Source: Xenoacremonium recifei (taxonomy: Eukaryota; Ascomycota; Sordariomycetes; Hypocreales; Nectriaceae). Taken from it: DNA of 64,000 nt. Below the pieces are notes generated by a model. The model did no database searches and was not told the origin of the DNA. It saw only the letters and a list, made by a program, of their open reading frames with translations. The stretch is taken from positions 62,001-126,000 of the forward strand of contig WOFQ01000062.1 of NCBI GenBank assembly GCA_012184525.1, given 5' to 3'. Below, piece by piece: positions 1 through 11,203 of this stretch. How positions within the stretch are numbered: the first letter of the stretch is position 1; every line of letters begins with the position of its first letter. The translations under genes were made by a program, and so were the position numbers.

Positions 1-548
1 GCGGCAAAGATGAAGCCGCTCAAATAGGGCGATGCCCTAGTGATCTGTGCAAGGTCCATGATGGCACGGGCAGACTCTATCAACGCAATGATCTTGATGG
101 GATTCTGGGAGTCGCTGGCATGGCGCTCAGGAGCCACGTGCCGGAGGACATCGGTGACAAAGGTCAGATCGGCAGCAGAGTTGACCTTGGGCACCACGAC
201 AGCATCGACATGAGGGAGGGTTGCCAGAGCGGTCAGGTCTTGGAGGGCATGCGGAGTGGAAACGGCATTAATCCGGACGGCCAGCTCTGAGATGGATGGC
301 GGCCGGGATTGGAGGCTAGAGATGTGACGATGAAGCTGGTCGCGAGCACTGGCCTTGAGGTTTGGAGTAACAGAATCTTCGAGATCATAGGTTACGTTGT
401 CGGATTTGAGAGAGAGGGACTTGGACAACATCTTTTGAGATGATGAGGGGACTGGCAGGCGTTAGATGGGGAGCTCTTAGTAGTAGTGTTTTGGGGACTC
501 GCCGTATAAGAGAGAACGCCGGATGATGGAGGGCGATCGGGCAGCCAT
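1..548 (-). CDS. HpcH/HpaI aldolase / citrate lyase beta-like (CitE/CLYBL) protein, 3' end outside window
   Basis: This is the N-terminal part of a CitE-type C-C lyase, an Mg-dependent family acting on CoA-thioester or malyl/citramalyl-type substrates (in animals CLYBL is mitochondrial). Exon 1 is 548-503, the intron 502-452 and exon 2 451-1, running off the left edge. The spliced protein begins MAARSPSIIRRSLLYVPSSS; LLYVP-xSS and YDLEDSV (about residues 37-43) are family signatures. VRIN, the VVVPKVN strand and a later ALIESARAI segment fit the TIM-barrel core. The Arg/Ser-rich start could be a mitochondrial presequence. The intron is of GC-AG type: donor GCGAGT, branch CTAAC, acceptor CCAG. 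A GT donor 4 nt downstream would break the frame. The exact substrate cannot be told from this fragment. The gene is divergent from TVP23. Confidence 0.85.
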
Positions 549-934
549 TGTGAGAGAAGGCTGTAGGGTATCAATTGGGTGAGAGAAGCAAACACTAGCT
601 GTGTGTAAGTAATGTAATGATGATGATGAATCTCGGGTCTCTCAGTGATCTCTCAGTGGTATAAGCCGAACCCCACGGCACGTCTCCGTCCCGTCGGCAC
701 TGAGACCCTTCGATTCTGCCGCCTCTGACCGCCTGCCAATTACAGACTGGCCAGCCAGGGGTTCAGCCTCTGGTACGTACCAATTAGCTACGGTAGCTCC
801 AACGTGTATAATCCGTGGATTACGACTTTGTCCTCCAGGCATCTCTCCTTTGCTCGCCCAGCTCGACGCCCAGCATTTCCCTCCCGACACCACCATCGCA
901 GTGAATCGCACGGCCAACATTCGCAGACCTCGAG
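549..934. promoter_or_regulatory. Divergent promoter region, CitE-like (-) / TVP23 (+)
   Basis: This 386-bp stretch separates two divergently oriented starts (548 on minus, 935 on plus) and must hold both promoters. I see no clear TATA box or named factor site. Short frames here are not supported as genes. Confidence 0.5.
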
Positions 935-1711
935 ATGGACGCCACGCAGCCGCAACCGCCCGTGGCCGACGGCTCGCTGAGCTGGCGCCTGAGCTCGCAT
1001 CCCATCACGCTGCTGACCTTCTTGGGCTTCCGGATATGTACGTCTTTTGCCTCCCCTCGCCGCTCGTCAATTGGGACTAACAAGCGTCTGTCTGCAGCTA
1101 GCATACTGGTGTACTTCCTCGGCGGGCTGTGGCTGATCAACAGCATGTGCGTTTCTCCCTCCCTCCTCTCCTCCCCCCCTTCGCAAAACGCTGACCGTGT
1201 CTAGGATCATGATCTTCATCATCACGATCCTGCTGCTCGCCGCCGACTTCTACTACCTCAAGAACATCGCGGGGCGACGCCTCGTGGGCCTGCGCTGGTG
1301 GAACGAGGTCGATCCCGCGACGGGCGCGTCGCAGTGGGTGTTTGAGAGCAGTGAGCCGGGGACGAAGGCTGTGAATGCGACGGATAGTCGGTTCTTCTGG
1401 CTGGCGCTGTATGTGCAGCCGTTGCTGTGGGCGATTATGTTTGTGTTGGCGCTGATTCGCAATCCGTTGTGGTTGCCGCTTGTTGGTGAGTGCGCCCTCC
1501 CCAGGTGTGTGCTTGGAGACGAGCCGTTGCTAATGGTGGTGGTGATGGTGTAGTCATCGCGCTGGTCCTGACCATTATGAATACCCTCGCCTTCTCCCGC
1601 TGCGACAAGTTCAGCCAGGCGTCCAACCTCGCGGGCAGCGCCTTTGGGTCGACGAACTTGGCTGGCAACATTGCCAGCGGCATGATCGGCCGGTTCTTCT
1701 CGCGGAGCTAG
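935..1711 (+). CDS. TVP23: Golgi membrane protein TVP23
   Basis: TVP23 is a small tetra-spanning protein of late-Golgi (Tlg2) vesicles, linked to retrograde and secretory traffic. Four exons (935-1037, 1098-1146, 1205-1485, 1554-1711) give a 196-residue protein, the usual family length. Signatures are FYYLKNIAGRRLVGLRWWNE, SQWVFESSEP, FFWLALYVQPLLWA and a C-terminal NTLAFSRCDKFSQASN segment. Hydrophobic helices lie near residues 20-60 (two) and 110-160 (two). Introns are 58-68 nt with GTACGT, GTGCGT and GTGAGT donors. The start was chosen because the short hydrophilic N-terminus MDATQPQ leads straight into the first helix. It converges with the membrane-protein gene at 2423-3713. Confidence 0.93.
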
Positions 1712-2422
1712 ATGCACACATGACTGGAGGAGATTCGCTCTATCGATTGGACGTAGACGGATGTATAGGCTTCTAAGCTGAACGGAGATGGAAGGGGTAA
1801 CCCCTATCTTGGAGTTGAGGGCTCTCGCGGAGACTGCGTGTATAACTAACTGGTCATTGAGACTATTTCTCTGTGCGGACAGGTTGGGAGACTGGGCTTG
1901 TTCTGGGGCTTGCATGGGCTTGGGTTGTTTCTATCAAGGCGGGATTTCGCGATATTTAATTGTTCGTAAATTCATGATTGTTCAAATACTCAGGTGTAGT
2001 GTCTGAAAATTGTTACTATTTTCAGCATCTGGAGATTGAATGTCTGCAATAATTGCACGCAAGTCATAAAAGTAGACAATCACGCTGTACTGGACAGGTT
2101 TGGAATATGAAATATTTTCGCCATTAATCTCGCATCGTAACAGTGGTATGTCTTCTTCAACCAGACTATCGGCTTCCGCCCCTGCTGACGCTGCATCCCC
2201 TGACACTCCTGATGGCATTGGGCCAGGTATGTTATGGAAACGAATGAAGATGTGCAACGAAGATGATGAATAAAATAATAATTGTAATGCGTCAGTCCCC
2301 CAAAGGAGCATGACGCATACAGATAAGAAACCGTCCTGAAACTCCAAGCTCCGTGGCCCGCGATAATTCGACTTGTTGTTCACCTTGATATCTGTCTTGT
2401 TCACTTGCGGGGAGAGACGACT
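1712..2422. other. Intergenic, convergent 3' flanks
   Basis: The 711 bp between two convergent stop codons should hold both 3' UTRs and is more AT-rich than its surroundings. A 140-codon open frame on the minus strand (2404-1982) has no recognisable domain and is discussed under findings. I see nothing else here. Confidence 0.4.
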
Positions 2423-3713
2423 CTACCGCCTGGCCGCGCGCTCGATGGCATCATCCAGCTGCCGCTCCTCCTCCTCGAGCCGCCGGATCTCATCCTCGGT
2501 CATGCCCTCCTCGACCAAATGAGCCACGTTTGAGGACATACCCTGCGGCGTCTGAGCACCACCGTGAGAACCCGATGAGGACGCCCGTCCGGGTGTGTCG
2601 TGATACGCAGCAACGGGAGCATCCCGGGTAGTCGTACCGAGGTCGGTTAAGGGGACCTGCTGAACCTGGTTCTCGTCCGAATAAGGTGAGTTGGGTGAAT
2701 CGGTCGCGCGGTTATGAGTCTCCTTGTCGACCATGTACGCGTTGGACTGCTCGGGTTGCAGTGACCTCACCACGTTCTTCTGCCGACGTCGACGGAGCAA
2801 GAACCAGGCCAGGACTGCTATGATGATAAGGCCACCGATGACACATCCAACAGCGATACCAGCAGTTGCACCTGTAGATAGACCTCCACCGCCGCCGCCA
2901 CCACCACTGCTGCTGCTCTTTCCGGTTGAGCTGGCAGCTGAGGAGGAGCTGCTCGCAGTCCCCGCAGCCGTCTGGCTGTCGTCACTGGCCGTGATAGTCG
3001 CAAGGACCGACGTGCCAGAAAAGCCAGCTGCCGTGCGATCAGCTTCGAATTTCGAAGTCGCCGCAGGTCCGAGGCTAGCACGAGCATCGTAAACGGCGAA
3101 TTCGGTAGAGGACGTGTTTCCACGGACATTGCCATTAGACCATAGAGCTTGGAGCTTCATGGGAACATCCATTGCTTCACCTTGCATAGTTGAATACCAT
3201 TGACTCTTAGCCTCGGTGAGGTTCAGCAGGATGCTCGCATTGTCGATTGAGACTGCAGCACGGTTAGCTATCAGAGAAATTGAAGATGGAAAAAGCCAAC
3301 TCCTCACTATTCAACATTTTCTTCTTGTCTACTACCGATGTCTCTTTGGACGAAATCGTGACGTTTGTGAGAGCGACATATGAGTTATTGGATGCCAGAG
3401 CCAACCAACTCAGCGAAGTCAATGTCACATCACCGGGTGCAGTGAATCCGGTTGTAATTTGACCTTCGTCTGACGAATAGACCTGGTTTAGATTTGACTC
3501 GTTAAACTGGAAGATGTCGTCGGTGCCCGTGTCGGGGTCGGTTCCGCCGCTCACAGTGCCGCTGCCAGAGTCGCCGGTTGAAGCTGAAGAGGCGGCGGTC
3601 TGGGTTGACGCCTCTGCAGCTCCGCCCGGTGGTGATTGAGACGGGCCGCCAGCTGCGAAGGTGTCCTTGTCGGCGCGCTCGGCGACGAGCTCAAGAATCT
3701 TGACTTCTGCCAT
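2423..3713 (-). CDS. Single-pass serine-rich membrane protein (Mid2/WSC-like architecture), hypothetical
   Basis: Exons 3713-3308 and 3252-2423 around a 55-nt intron (donor GTGAGG, branch GCTAAC, acceptor CTGCAG) give 411 residues. Layout: a Ser/Thr/Gly-rich N-terminal stretch; a beta-rich domain with SWLALASNNSYVALTNVTI and several N-glycosylation sequons; a Ser/Gly-rich stalk with a polyglycine run; one transmembrane helix (AGIAVGCVIGGLIIIAVLAW) followed by RRRRQK; and a cytosolic tail ending in an acidic coiled segment (LEEEERQLDDAIERAARR). This is the layout of fungal cell-wall sensors such as Mid2, but I do not recognise a named orthologue. No signal peptide precedes MAEVKILEL, so a 5' exon may be missing or the helix may act as a reverse signal anchor. 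The start is therefore uncertain; the intron and 3' end are firm. Confidence 0.75.
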
Positions 3714-5713
3714 GGCTGCGGTGCGAAATATGTGAAGCTCTCGGCGAGAGGAGAGGTTGGAGCAGCGGTGTAAGCTGTAGGGAAATTACCGCTGTCGATG
3801 CCCACGACAAATAGGGACTTGTGTAAGCCGCGTCCACCGTCTGACTTTATTCCCGGACCGCAATTGACAGGCTCGTCGAATCGAATCGTAACGCTTTCGT
3901 GATCGTCGTTCCCGTTGTCGTCTTCGTCGTCGTCGTTATCGTCAACACGCAGCCCAGACGCGGCGGATGGACGATGGTGGCCGATGGCGATGGTGATGGT
4001 GATGGTGGAGGAGGAGGTGAGACGGGGAGAGGACAGACAGGAGAGAGGAGCAAGGCAGACTGGGACCAGGACCAGGCTGAGCCGCAGTGAGAGAGAAAGA
4101 GTACAGAGTAAGACGGAATGGAAAAGCTGAGGAGCGGAAGGAAGGAAGGAAGGAGTCGACTACCTGCTAGACTGCAGGCAGGTAAGACGGAGCGGACATG
4201 GATGTCTTTCAGCCCCCAACAGCTGAGGGAGAGAAGGACCTTTCGCTCAGCGCACCTGCACTGCACCTTCCACGGGACGGACACTTGCAGATTCCCTTGG
4301 TACTTGCATGCTGTTAGTGCTCGCTGTAATTCGACAGCACTGATCACTTGATAGTTCCCCCTGGCCAGCAGTTTCCTGGTCACAGCTGTCTCGCTGCAAT
4401 CTTGCACCTCACTCCTCCTCAGAAACAACTCAACTCAACTCAGCCCAGCCAGCCCAGCCCAGCCCAGCCAGGGGTCCAACCAAAGTTCGCCAGGAGGGGG
4501 CCCTTCCCGGGGTCTGAGACCTCCCCAGAGCCACTAGCCCAATAGCCCCTTCAGCTGCGACCCCAGCGGGCGCGCATCCAGGGCTGGCGGTTGGCTACAG
4601 AGCAGAGGCTGTGCTAGCCTATCCTGCCCTATCACGCCCTACGAGGCGGCCCACTGCGGCTGGAGCGCCCTAGCGCCGCACCCCAAAAAAGCCTGGCCTG
4701 GCCCTACGAGTGATGATCACTTCTGCACTTCTTTGTGCTGCGACGCTGCGAAACACAGAACGGACATAATTACAATGCACCACCCGTCTTGCCACAGCGC
4801 CAGTCCAGACTCCCGTGGCCGCACACCCACAGTTTTGAGTCTTGTTCTGTTTCGAAGCAGCGTCTTCCCCGCGCGAAGCGAAGCAAGGCGAGTCGATCCC
4901 AAGCAAGGAGGCCAAGCCCAGCCCAGCCAGCCAAGTCCGCCCAGACGCCTCCCCCAGAAGAACACAGCCCGCGCCCAGCGTTGGTTTGCTCGTATGGATG
5001 GATGGATGGATGGCTGACCCCCCCCGAATTGCCCGGGTCCTGCCTCGCTTCTTGTCCGACCTGGCCTGCGCTCCGCCTCTTTCGAACCGCCTGGTCGCCT
5101 GTTGTGTCTCATCCTCTGCTCACACACGCACGGAAACGTGCGGCACACAGCGTAACAGTAACGGGTATCATAGTGTGCAAACCGGCCACGGAAATCGCCA
5201 CTCCTTCGCTGCCCGTCCTCTCCTCTATGATCGCCGTGACACGTGTACTGGCCGCGTAAGAAACGTGGTGGTCCCAGTCTGCCTCTCATCCTATCACGCA
5301 TAGAATTGATGGCACCATAGGTACGCACCGTAGAAACAAAAGTAGGAAATCTCAGGCGAAGGGGTATTGGTGTTTGTTCGATTATTACAGCTCTGTCGCT
5401 CTCTTTATCCACCTGTTCGTCGCCCATGTCAATGGGTAGGTAATCACTGCCGTAGCTGCGGACCCTCTATGGTGTTGATTGAAGCTTAGTTCATCCCGTC
5501 CCGGCTCTAATTCCGCAGCAGCCTCAAGATCCAAAAATACCTCCCCGCCCTCCTTCATCAAACTTAGTGAACCATACTGTATGTAAGTCCAAACAGATTA
5601 TAAGATAATCAAGCAAAGTCCGCCTCAGTGTGAAAAACGCCGTGAAATGCGTGAAAAAGCAGTCAGCGGCTCTGAATCTGAATCTTTGTCCCACTCCAAA
5701 CCCAACTCCGCGT
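3714..5713. other. 2-kb gene-free region with purine tracts and microsatellites
   Basis: No convincing gene is seen between the 5' end of the membrane-protein gene (3713, minus) and the 3' end of the DUF726 gene (5714, minus). Purine-rich sequence at about 3990-4150 would be a pyrimidine-rich leader on the minus strand. It includes a (GGAA)n run near 4136-4154. A CCCAGCC-type repeat lies near 4440-4470, and ATGG is repeated five times at 4994-5013. Long open frames here (for example minus 5427-4717) are compositionally biased and look spurious. Confidence 0.5.
4994..5013. repeat. (ATGG)5 microsatellite
   Basis: Five perfect tandem copies of ATGG are visible in intergenic DNA. The reverse-complement motif (CCAT)n recurs at 14312-14330. 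Confidence 0.9.
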
Positions 5714-8700
5714 CTATGCAAAAGTCATGGAAATCTCCTTTTCCTTCCCAAAATCGTCGTCTTCGGGGTCTCCCCACGGGTTTGTCACCGTCATACTCGG
5801 CAGCGTCTGTGTCTGTTTAATCTCAGGTCGGGTGTAGGCTTCGTCTTTCGGCGGCACCGCGGGCTTCTCGTCGAACGAGTTATCAAACCTCACGTGGGCG
5901 CCTGAGCTGCGTGATGGCTCATCAAACGATGTGTCAAATGTCATACCCATCCCCGTGTCGTGCTTCGGCTCATCAAAGGCCGAGTCGAACGTCATCTGGA
6001 TCCCGTCGTCTTCGTGCTCGTCCTCGCCATATGCTGGCGGTGGTTGTGGTTTCGAGTACGAGTACGACGGGTGTCGCGAGTAGGACGACGGCGTGGGTTC
6101 TCGAGATATCCTCGTTTCGTACGACTCGCGCCCGGGCACCATGTCTGCGCTTTGCGTCTCGCGTAGCGCTGCTCGGGGATTTTGTCCCGAGGGCGACGGT
6201 GGGAGAGACGAGACGTCCAGCTTCATCGGAGGCAGCGTCGACTTGATCTCCCGTACCTGAAGCTCTTCCGTGTCGCCGTACAGAGCCTCCTTGGCCAACT
6301 CCGCCCGTATGGCATCGACATCAAACAGCACGCCGGTGTTGGAATCCGCTATCTCCTCTGCCGGCTTGACTGGCTGCTTGCCCGCCGACTCTTCGTAAAC
6401 CTCCCAGTCCTGCCTTTCTGCCCTCTTGCGGCGTCCGAAGAGACTGAACCTCCCCCCCTTTTCGGCCTTGCCCTCCTTCTCGAGATTCTTGCGTGCCTCT
6501 TCGATCTCGTTGATCAGTTCCCGTTGTCGCTCCGTGTGATTGTCCGGATCGGGGTCTTCGATTTCAGTGAACTCTTCGCTTTCGACGGACCATCCGCACT
6601 TCATAAGCAGGGATGGCATCTTTTTTCGATAGTCCATGTGGCCCGACACCGTATCCGTCACATCCATGTTCTCCAACCATGGCAAGTCCTCGATTGGTGC
6701 CAGACCGGCCACTCGCCGGATACCACCGTTGGTCAAACGGAAAAGGTATCCGAGGATCCAGTCGTTGCGATTGTAGCCGTTGACGAAGCGACCAGCCACA
6801 ATAGTCCGAGCCCTGATGTACTCCTCCTTCTTGACGACCACGGGTGATCCTAATAAGTAAACATTTTGCACCACTCCATAAGCACCTTTCTTTGCCAGTT
6901 CCTGGAGACAAGAGAAGATGACACGAGATCCTAGCGAGTATCCCACAAGCGTGATTGGACGAGTTCCCAAGTTTCGTTCCATGAGCGAGTCTGCTAGGAT
7001 CTTGCCCGCTGCTGTGGCTCGGTCAAGAGAGACTGCCCAGGGATTGTCAATGAGGTATGACAACTTTGTCAATACGATGGGTAGCTGGAGAGCAGACATA
7101 AGGGCAACCAAGATGGTGCTTCCTAGAATCTGTTGAAGTCCTTGGGTGAGAGCCTAAGCCTGTTAACATCATCCCTCATATAAGACTGGATCAAATGCAG
7201 CTCACCTCTGTGGCTAAAATGTTGATGGTGTCACCCATACTTCGAAGCATTTCTGGTTCCCATAAGACTGAGTACAAATCTCCCATGATCGGGTCAACAG
7301 TACTGAACGGTAGTCGGACGTCATCCACCTTGCCCGTTAGCCACCCCGACACCGTGACAATCAAATTGACACGCTTATTGTTATGTAGAGGGCGGTACTC
7401 AAACGTCTTGACCGCACCGGTTCTCCGATTTGCTGCCCTGCCACCAATGACGCCTCCTGAGGCTGCTGCTGAGGACGTAATAATGGCTGCCCCTCCGGCA
7501 CCAGCCAAGAAGCTGCTCGTGCCTGTCACGCCGATGGTGGTGAACCCAGCAGCCAGACCGGCACCAATGACAGGGGCGAGGAGACCGGCAGAGAGACCAA
7601 TGACGAGACCGCCGCCAACGGTAGCCAAACCCATAAGCATGTATCGCTTCTTCAGGGCCTTCTTTCGTCGATTCTCCATGTGCTCGTCCTCATTCCAATT
7701 CTCCTTCTCAGCGGCCTGTTGCATTTCCAGGGCATCTGTCACCTTCTTTTCGAACCGGCAGATATCGATCCAAGAAACGTCTAGGTCCTTGCCGACGCTC
7801 TCCAGCAGCACGCGGGAGCGAGCATCGTAGATAGAGTCGGCGATCAAGATCAGGAAAAGATCGCAGAGGACAGTCCACCGGAGATCAATGTCTATCTTTG
7901 ATGTCGTCGGGAGTTGCGATGGAGTCTTGACCTCGGGCATATCCTCCCCTTCATGGCTTTCATACGGCGGAGGAGCCTCAGCTGCCTTCTCTTCGGCCAC
8001 AGCCCCTGGTACGGGCGACGAGATGGAGCTTCGCGCCGACGTGCTGTCTGCCATGGGGTTTGCGACTCGCGAGTTGGCTTGGAGGGCTGGTGTCAGGTCT
8101 TGCGGCATGACCCCGTGCTCTGCCAGTTGCTCAATCATGATCTGCTCCGCCTCGCTGATGTCCATGTGCGCATATAGGCGTATCATCATCTTCTGCCCCC
8201 ACATCTTCATAGATTCACTTGAAAAGCCTGCTTCCTTCTTGACCTTCTTGGTCAGTAGCAGTGCCTCCGCCTGCTTGACCAGCTCTGCAATCTCCAATCT
8301 TACGACGCCGACGTATGCTATTCGCTGGCCTTCGGTGAGGAGGTCCTTGGTGGCCTGCATCTGGGACATGGCGTCTCTGGCTTCATCATCGTCCATAGCA
8401 CTAGTTCCGTTCGTCTCCTTGAATAGATACTGCGTGTTCTCGTCCATGCTAGTCGCTGATTCGGCGTCATCGTCCAAGAATACCCGCGTGTATCCCTTCC
8501 CTGCTCCTCCAAGCCCTGCGTAGCCATACTTTTCCGTCTCGTCCGCATTGAACTCCCGAGCAATCAGGCGGTCATCATCATCATACATGTCATATCGAGC
8601 GTAGGATGGCATCGTTTGCCATTCTCCATCGTCATCTGCTTGCTTTTCGTCGTCGTGTACGGAGATGTGCTGATGAGAGTACTCGGAAATCTCGGCCTTG

Positions 8701-9254
8701 TGGACATTCGTATTGCTGACGCTGCGGGCATGCGACGGCCGCTCTTCTGCAGGAGAATTTTCCTTAGGCTCCTGGGCCTTGGGAGAATCGGGACGCGATG
8801 ATCCAGTAGCATCTTGGGCCGGGGTTTCGATCTCTTGAGCTGGAGGTTTCGAGGGTTCTGTGGTGGCTTGCGGCTTGGGGCTGTTCGATGCGGGCTTCGA
8901 TACCTCCTTCTCGGACCGTGACTCTGGGTTTATCGTCTTAGCCGTCGACGTTGACTCTGCTGGCGCTTCCGGCACAGGTGTCTTGGGTTCTGGAGACGGT
9001 TGCTCGGAGCGAGCATCCTCAAAATTTTCGGGTTCATCGTTCCTCGCAGTATCATGCTTCTCGTCACCGCTACCAGATGCGGTCTCTTCCTTCGGGGGTA
9101 TCTGTGCTTCTATTTTCGCTTCCTTGGCCTCCTCTTTCACTTCGGTTCCTTCCGCCTTTTCTGCGACTTGCGTCTCTCCCTCGGTCGGTTCGGCGGGCTC
9201 TGGTGTCGGAAAACGCCTAATAGGCAGGCCGAAATCGTCCACCTCGGCAGCCAT
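5714..9254 (-). CDS. DUF726 alpha/beta-hydrolase membrane protein (Mil1/TMCO4 family)
   Basis: Exons 9254-7206 and 7153-5714 around a 52-nt intron encode about 1162 residues. Order: a long acidic, Pro/Glu-rich disordered N-terminus (about 1-230); a helical region; a hydrophobic Gly/Ala-rich membrane segment near 530-600; and the DUF726 hydrolase domain with nucleophile elbow GYSLGSR (Ser about 756) and the following LLGSPV. The tail holds three FDxxFDE repeats and ends NPWGDPEDDDFG...SMTFA. The family includes yeast Mil1, which binds the AP-1 adaptor, and human TMCO4, so a role at Golgi or endosomal membranes is likely by homology; the lipid or ester substrate is unknown. The acceptor is CTTAG at 7154. 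An AG 6 nt earlier would put an in-frame TAG directly after the junction. Confidence 0.9.
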
Positions 9255-10205
9255 GGTGATCTATCCCAGGATTCCACGTGGTCGCGAATGGACCGTGATG
9301 CTCTCCAGAATGCGCCGAAAACTACCACCAACCGTCGTCTATATGGGTGGCAGCCAGGTCAGGCACACCGGATCGAAGAGTTTCGGTTCGAGTCGCAGAC
9401 GAGCAAAGGAGGGTCCGGGGCCTGTCACTGCTCGACAATATTGACGGACCCTGGCCCCTGGATCGGCCGGTATGGAGGGGTCGGAGACGACGGGTAGAGG
9501 AGCGGCTCAGGTACGGAGTAGAGAGCGAGAAATAGAAGTGATGCCGGTGCATCGACTCCCGGTGAGAATCACAGTCGCGAGGCGTCGTGGTCGAGGCACA
9601 ATGCTGGCCTCCTTTTCCCTTAGTGGAGGGTTGCTAAAGAGATCCCAAGATGAGTTGACATTATTACCTTAGGTTACGATGGATGACTTGACATTAGGTG
9701 GGACCCTCAACCGTCAATGGCTTGTGCCCGTCCTGGTCTAAGCCGTCTAAGCCGTCTAAGCCTCTAAGACGCCTTCGATTTTTAGTGGGGAGCGACCGCT
9801 GGAGACTCGTCATCCACTGGACGTGCGAGGCCGCGCAGTTCCGTTTTAGTCGTCGACGCTCTGCCGGATTCATCCGTCTAATACGGAGGATAAGAAATGA
9901 CTCTAGATATCGTCGATCAGAGACGAGACTTTCCGACTACTTGGAAGTGCTGACGGGGACCTTTGAAACGATTCAGATTTAAGATCTTCATGGAGGCACT
10001 GTATACAACAATCCCTCCCTATGCCATGTGCCCTCGAGATCCTCCGCTCCCTTCATTTCTATCCAGGGGTATCGCCCTCACACTACCGAAAATCACATTT
10101 GCCGCACAACAATGTATTCACGTTCTAAGCCTCAACAATGCGCCGTGCTAGTTGCATTCCGAATTTCGCCTTTTTCGCTTCACGATGCTTCAATGTGATC
10201 CCACC
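9255..10205. other. Intergenic, DUF726 promoter and UTP23 3' flank
   Basis: These 951 bp contain the upstream region of the DUF726 gene and the 3' flank of UTP23, both on the minus strand. A short direct repeat of TCTAAGCCG lies near 9738-9765. Open frames on the plus strand at 9322-9672 have no domain. No RNA gene was recognised. Confidence 0.5.
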
Positions 10206-11203
10206 CTAATCCTCGCCAACGGCCACACCAACGTCTTGCTCAGCTGCTGTAGTTGATGGTACGTCTCCCGTCGAAGTGGTCTTCGCCTTCCTCCGCCGCT
10301 TCCGCTTGGCGGGCGCATCTTGATCTTCCTTTTTGTCTGATTCCGCAGGTTTCCGGGGGGTACCTTGTGGTTTTCCATCTTGCTTCTTGGATCTCTTCTG
10401 CACCGCCAAAGGGTTTGGTTGTTTCGGTCCCCGATTTCGCTTCTTCTTCTTTTGCTCTGCACCCTGTTGAGCCTGGTCTTTCTTGGGCCGACTTTCGTCA
10501 TCGGAGTCGCTCTTCTCACTGTCTTCATCCTCGTCTCCTCGCTTCCGCTTGCCTAAAGCGCCCCTGATCTCTGCCCGGAACTTGCTCCTCTCTTCTTTGG
10601 CGCGCATTTGTGCACTCTCGTCAGCCATTGGCTCCAGGATCATGACACTCCGCTTGATATAGATCAACGGAACACCTTTGACCCCGCGTAACATTCGTCT
10701 CACGTCTTGGCTTTGACTCGCAACCACGTATCGATGCTTGTTAACTCCTTTGTCTTTGGGGTCCACGACCGATCGCATGCATTCGAGAGTGCTGAGAGGC
10801 TCTGGATATTCGGTCGGATGGTGACCACATCGTCGTCGTTCAAGTGTCTTCGCCAGATCGATGGCTTCGCTTACTCCCGGCTCCTTGTTCTGGGCATATA
10901 GCTTGCGGATTTCGCATTGTGTTATCACTGAAAGGCCATTAGCAATTGGCGGCGCCAATCCAGTCTACACCACTCACTAGGTTTGACCTTGCCGTGGACT
11001 GTCCGAGACAGAGCCGGCTCCAAATCCATCTTGCATTTACAAGAATCTATGACCATCTCGGCATCGACTGCGACGATTAGCTACATGCCAAAGGACTTCT
11101 TATGGATGCGCTCACCTAGAACCTGGTAGGGCTCACGGAACCCAAAGGTCATGGAGAACTGCTCCATGAGCTTGCGATACTGTTTTGAGCGTTTTCCCCT
11201 CAT
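10206..11203 (-). CDS. UTP23: rRNA-processing protein UTP23 (PIN-domain, SSU processome)
   Basis: UTP23 is a nucleolar PIN-like protein of the 90S/SSU processome, needed for 18S maturation and snR30 release. Exons 11203-11116, 11067-10978 and 10927-10206 (introns 48 and 50 nt) give 299 residues. The N-terminus MRGKRSKQYRKLMEQFSMTF continues FREPYQVLVDAEMVIDSCK, the family's hallmark. RTVHGKVKPMITQCEIRKLY and GVPLIYIKRSVMILEP follow, and the Cys/His pattern around LERRRCGHHP fits the family's zinc-binding site. The C-terminal 110 residues are lysine-rich and disordered with several nuclear-localisation-like runs. The upstream methionine at 11368 is in frame but precedes the conserved MRGKRSK start, so it was not used. 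Confidence 0.95.

Noticed and set aside
4717..5427. 236-codon minus-strand frame in the 2-kb intergenic region
   Set aside because: Arg/Gly-rich low complexity spanning the ATGG microsatellite; no start context, splice logic or domain.
9370..9400. GGTTCGAGTC resembling a tRNA T-loop (B box)
   Set aside because: No A box, acceptor stem or anticodon arm can be paired around it; it lies in the DUF726 promoter.
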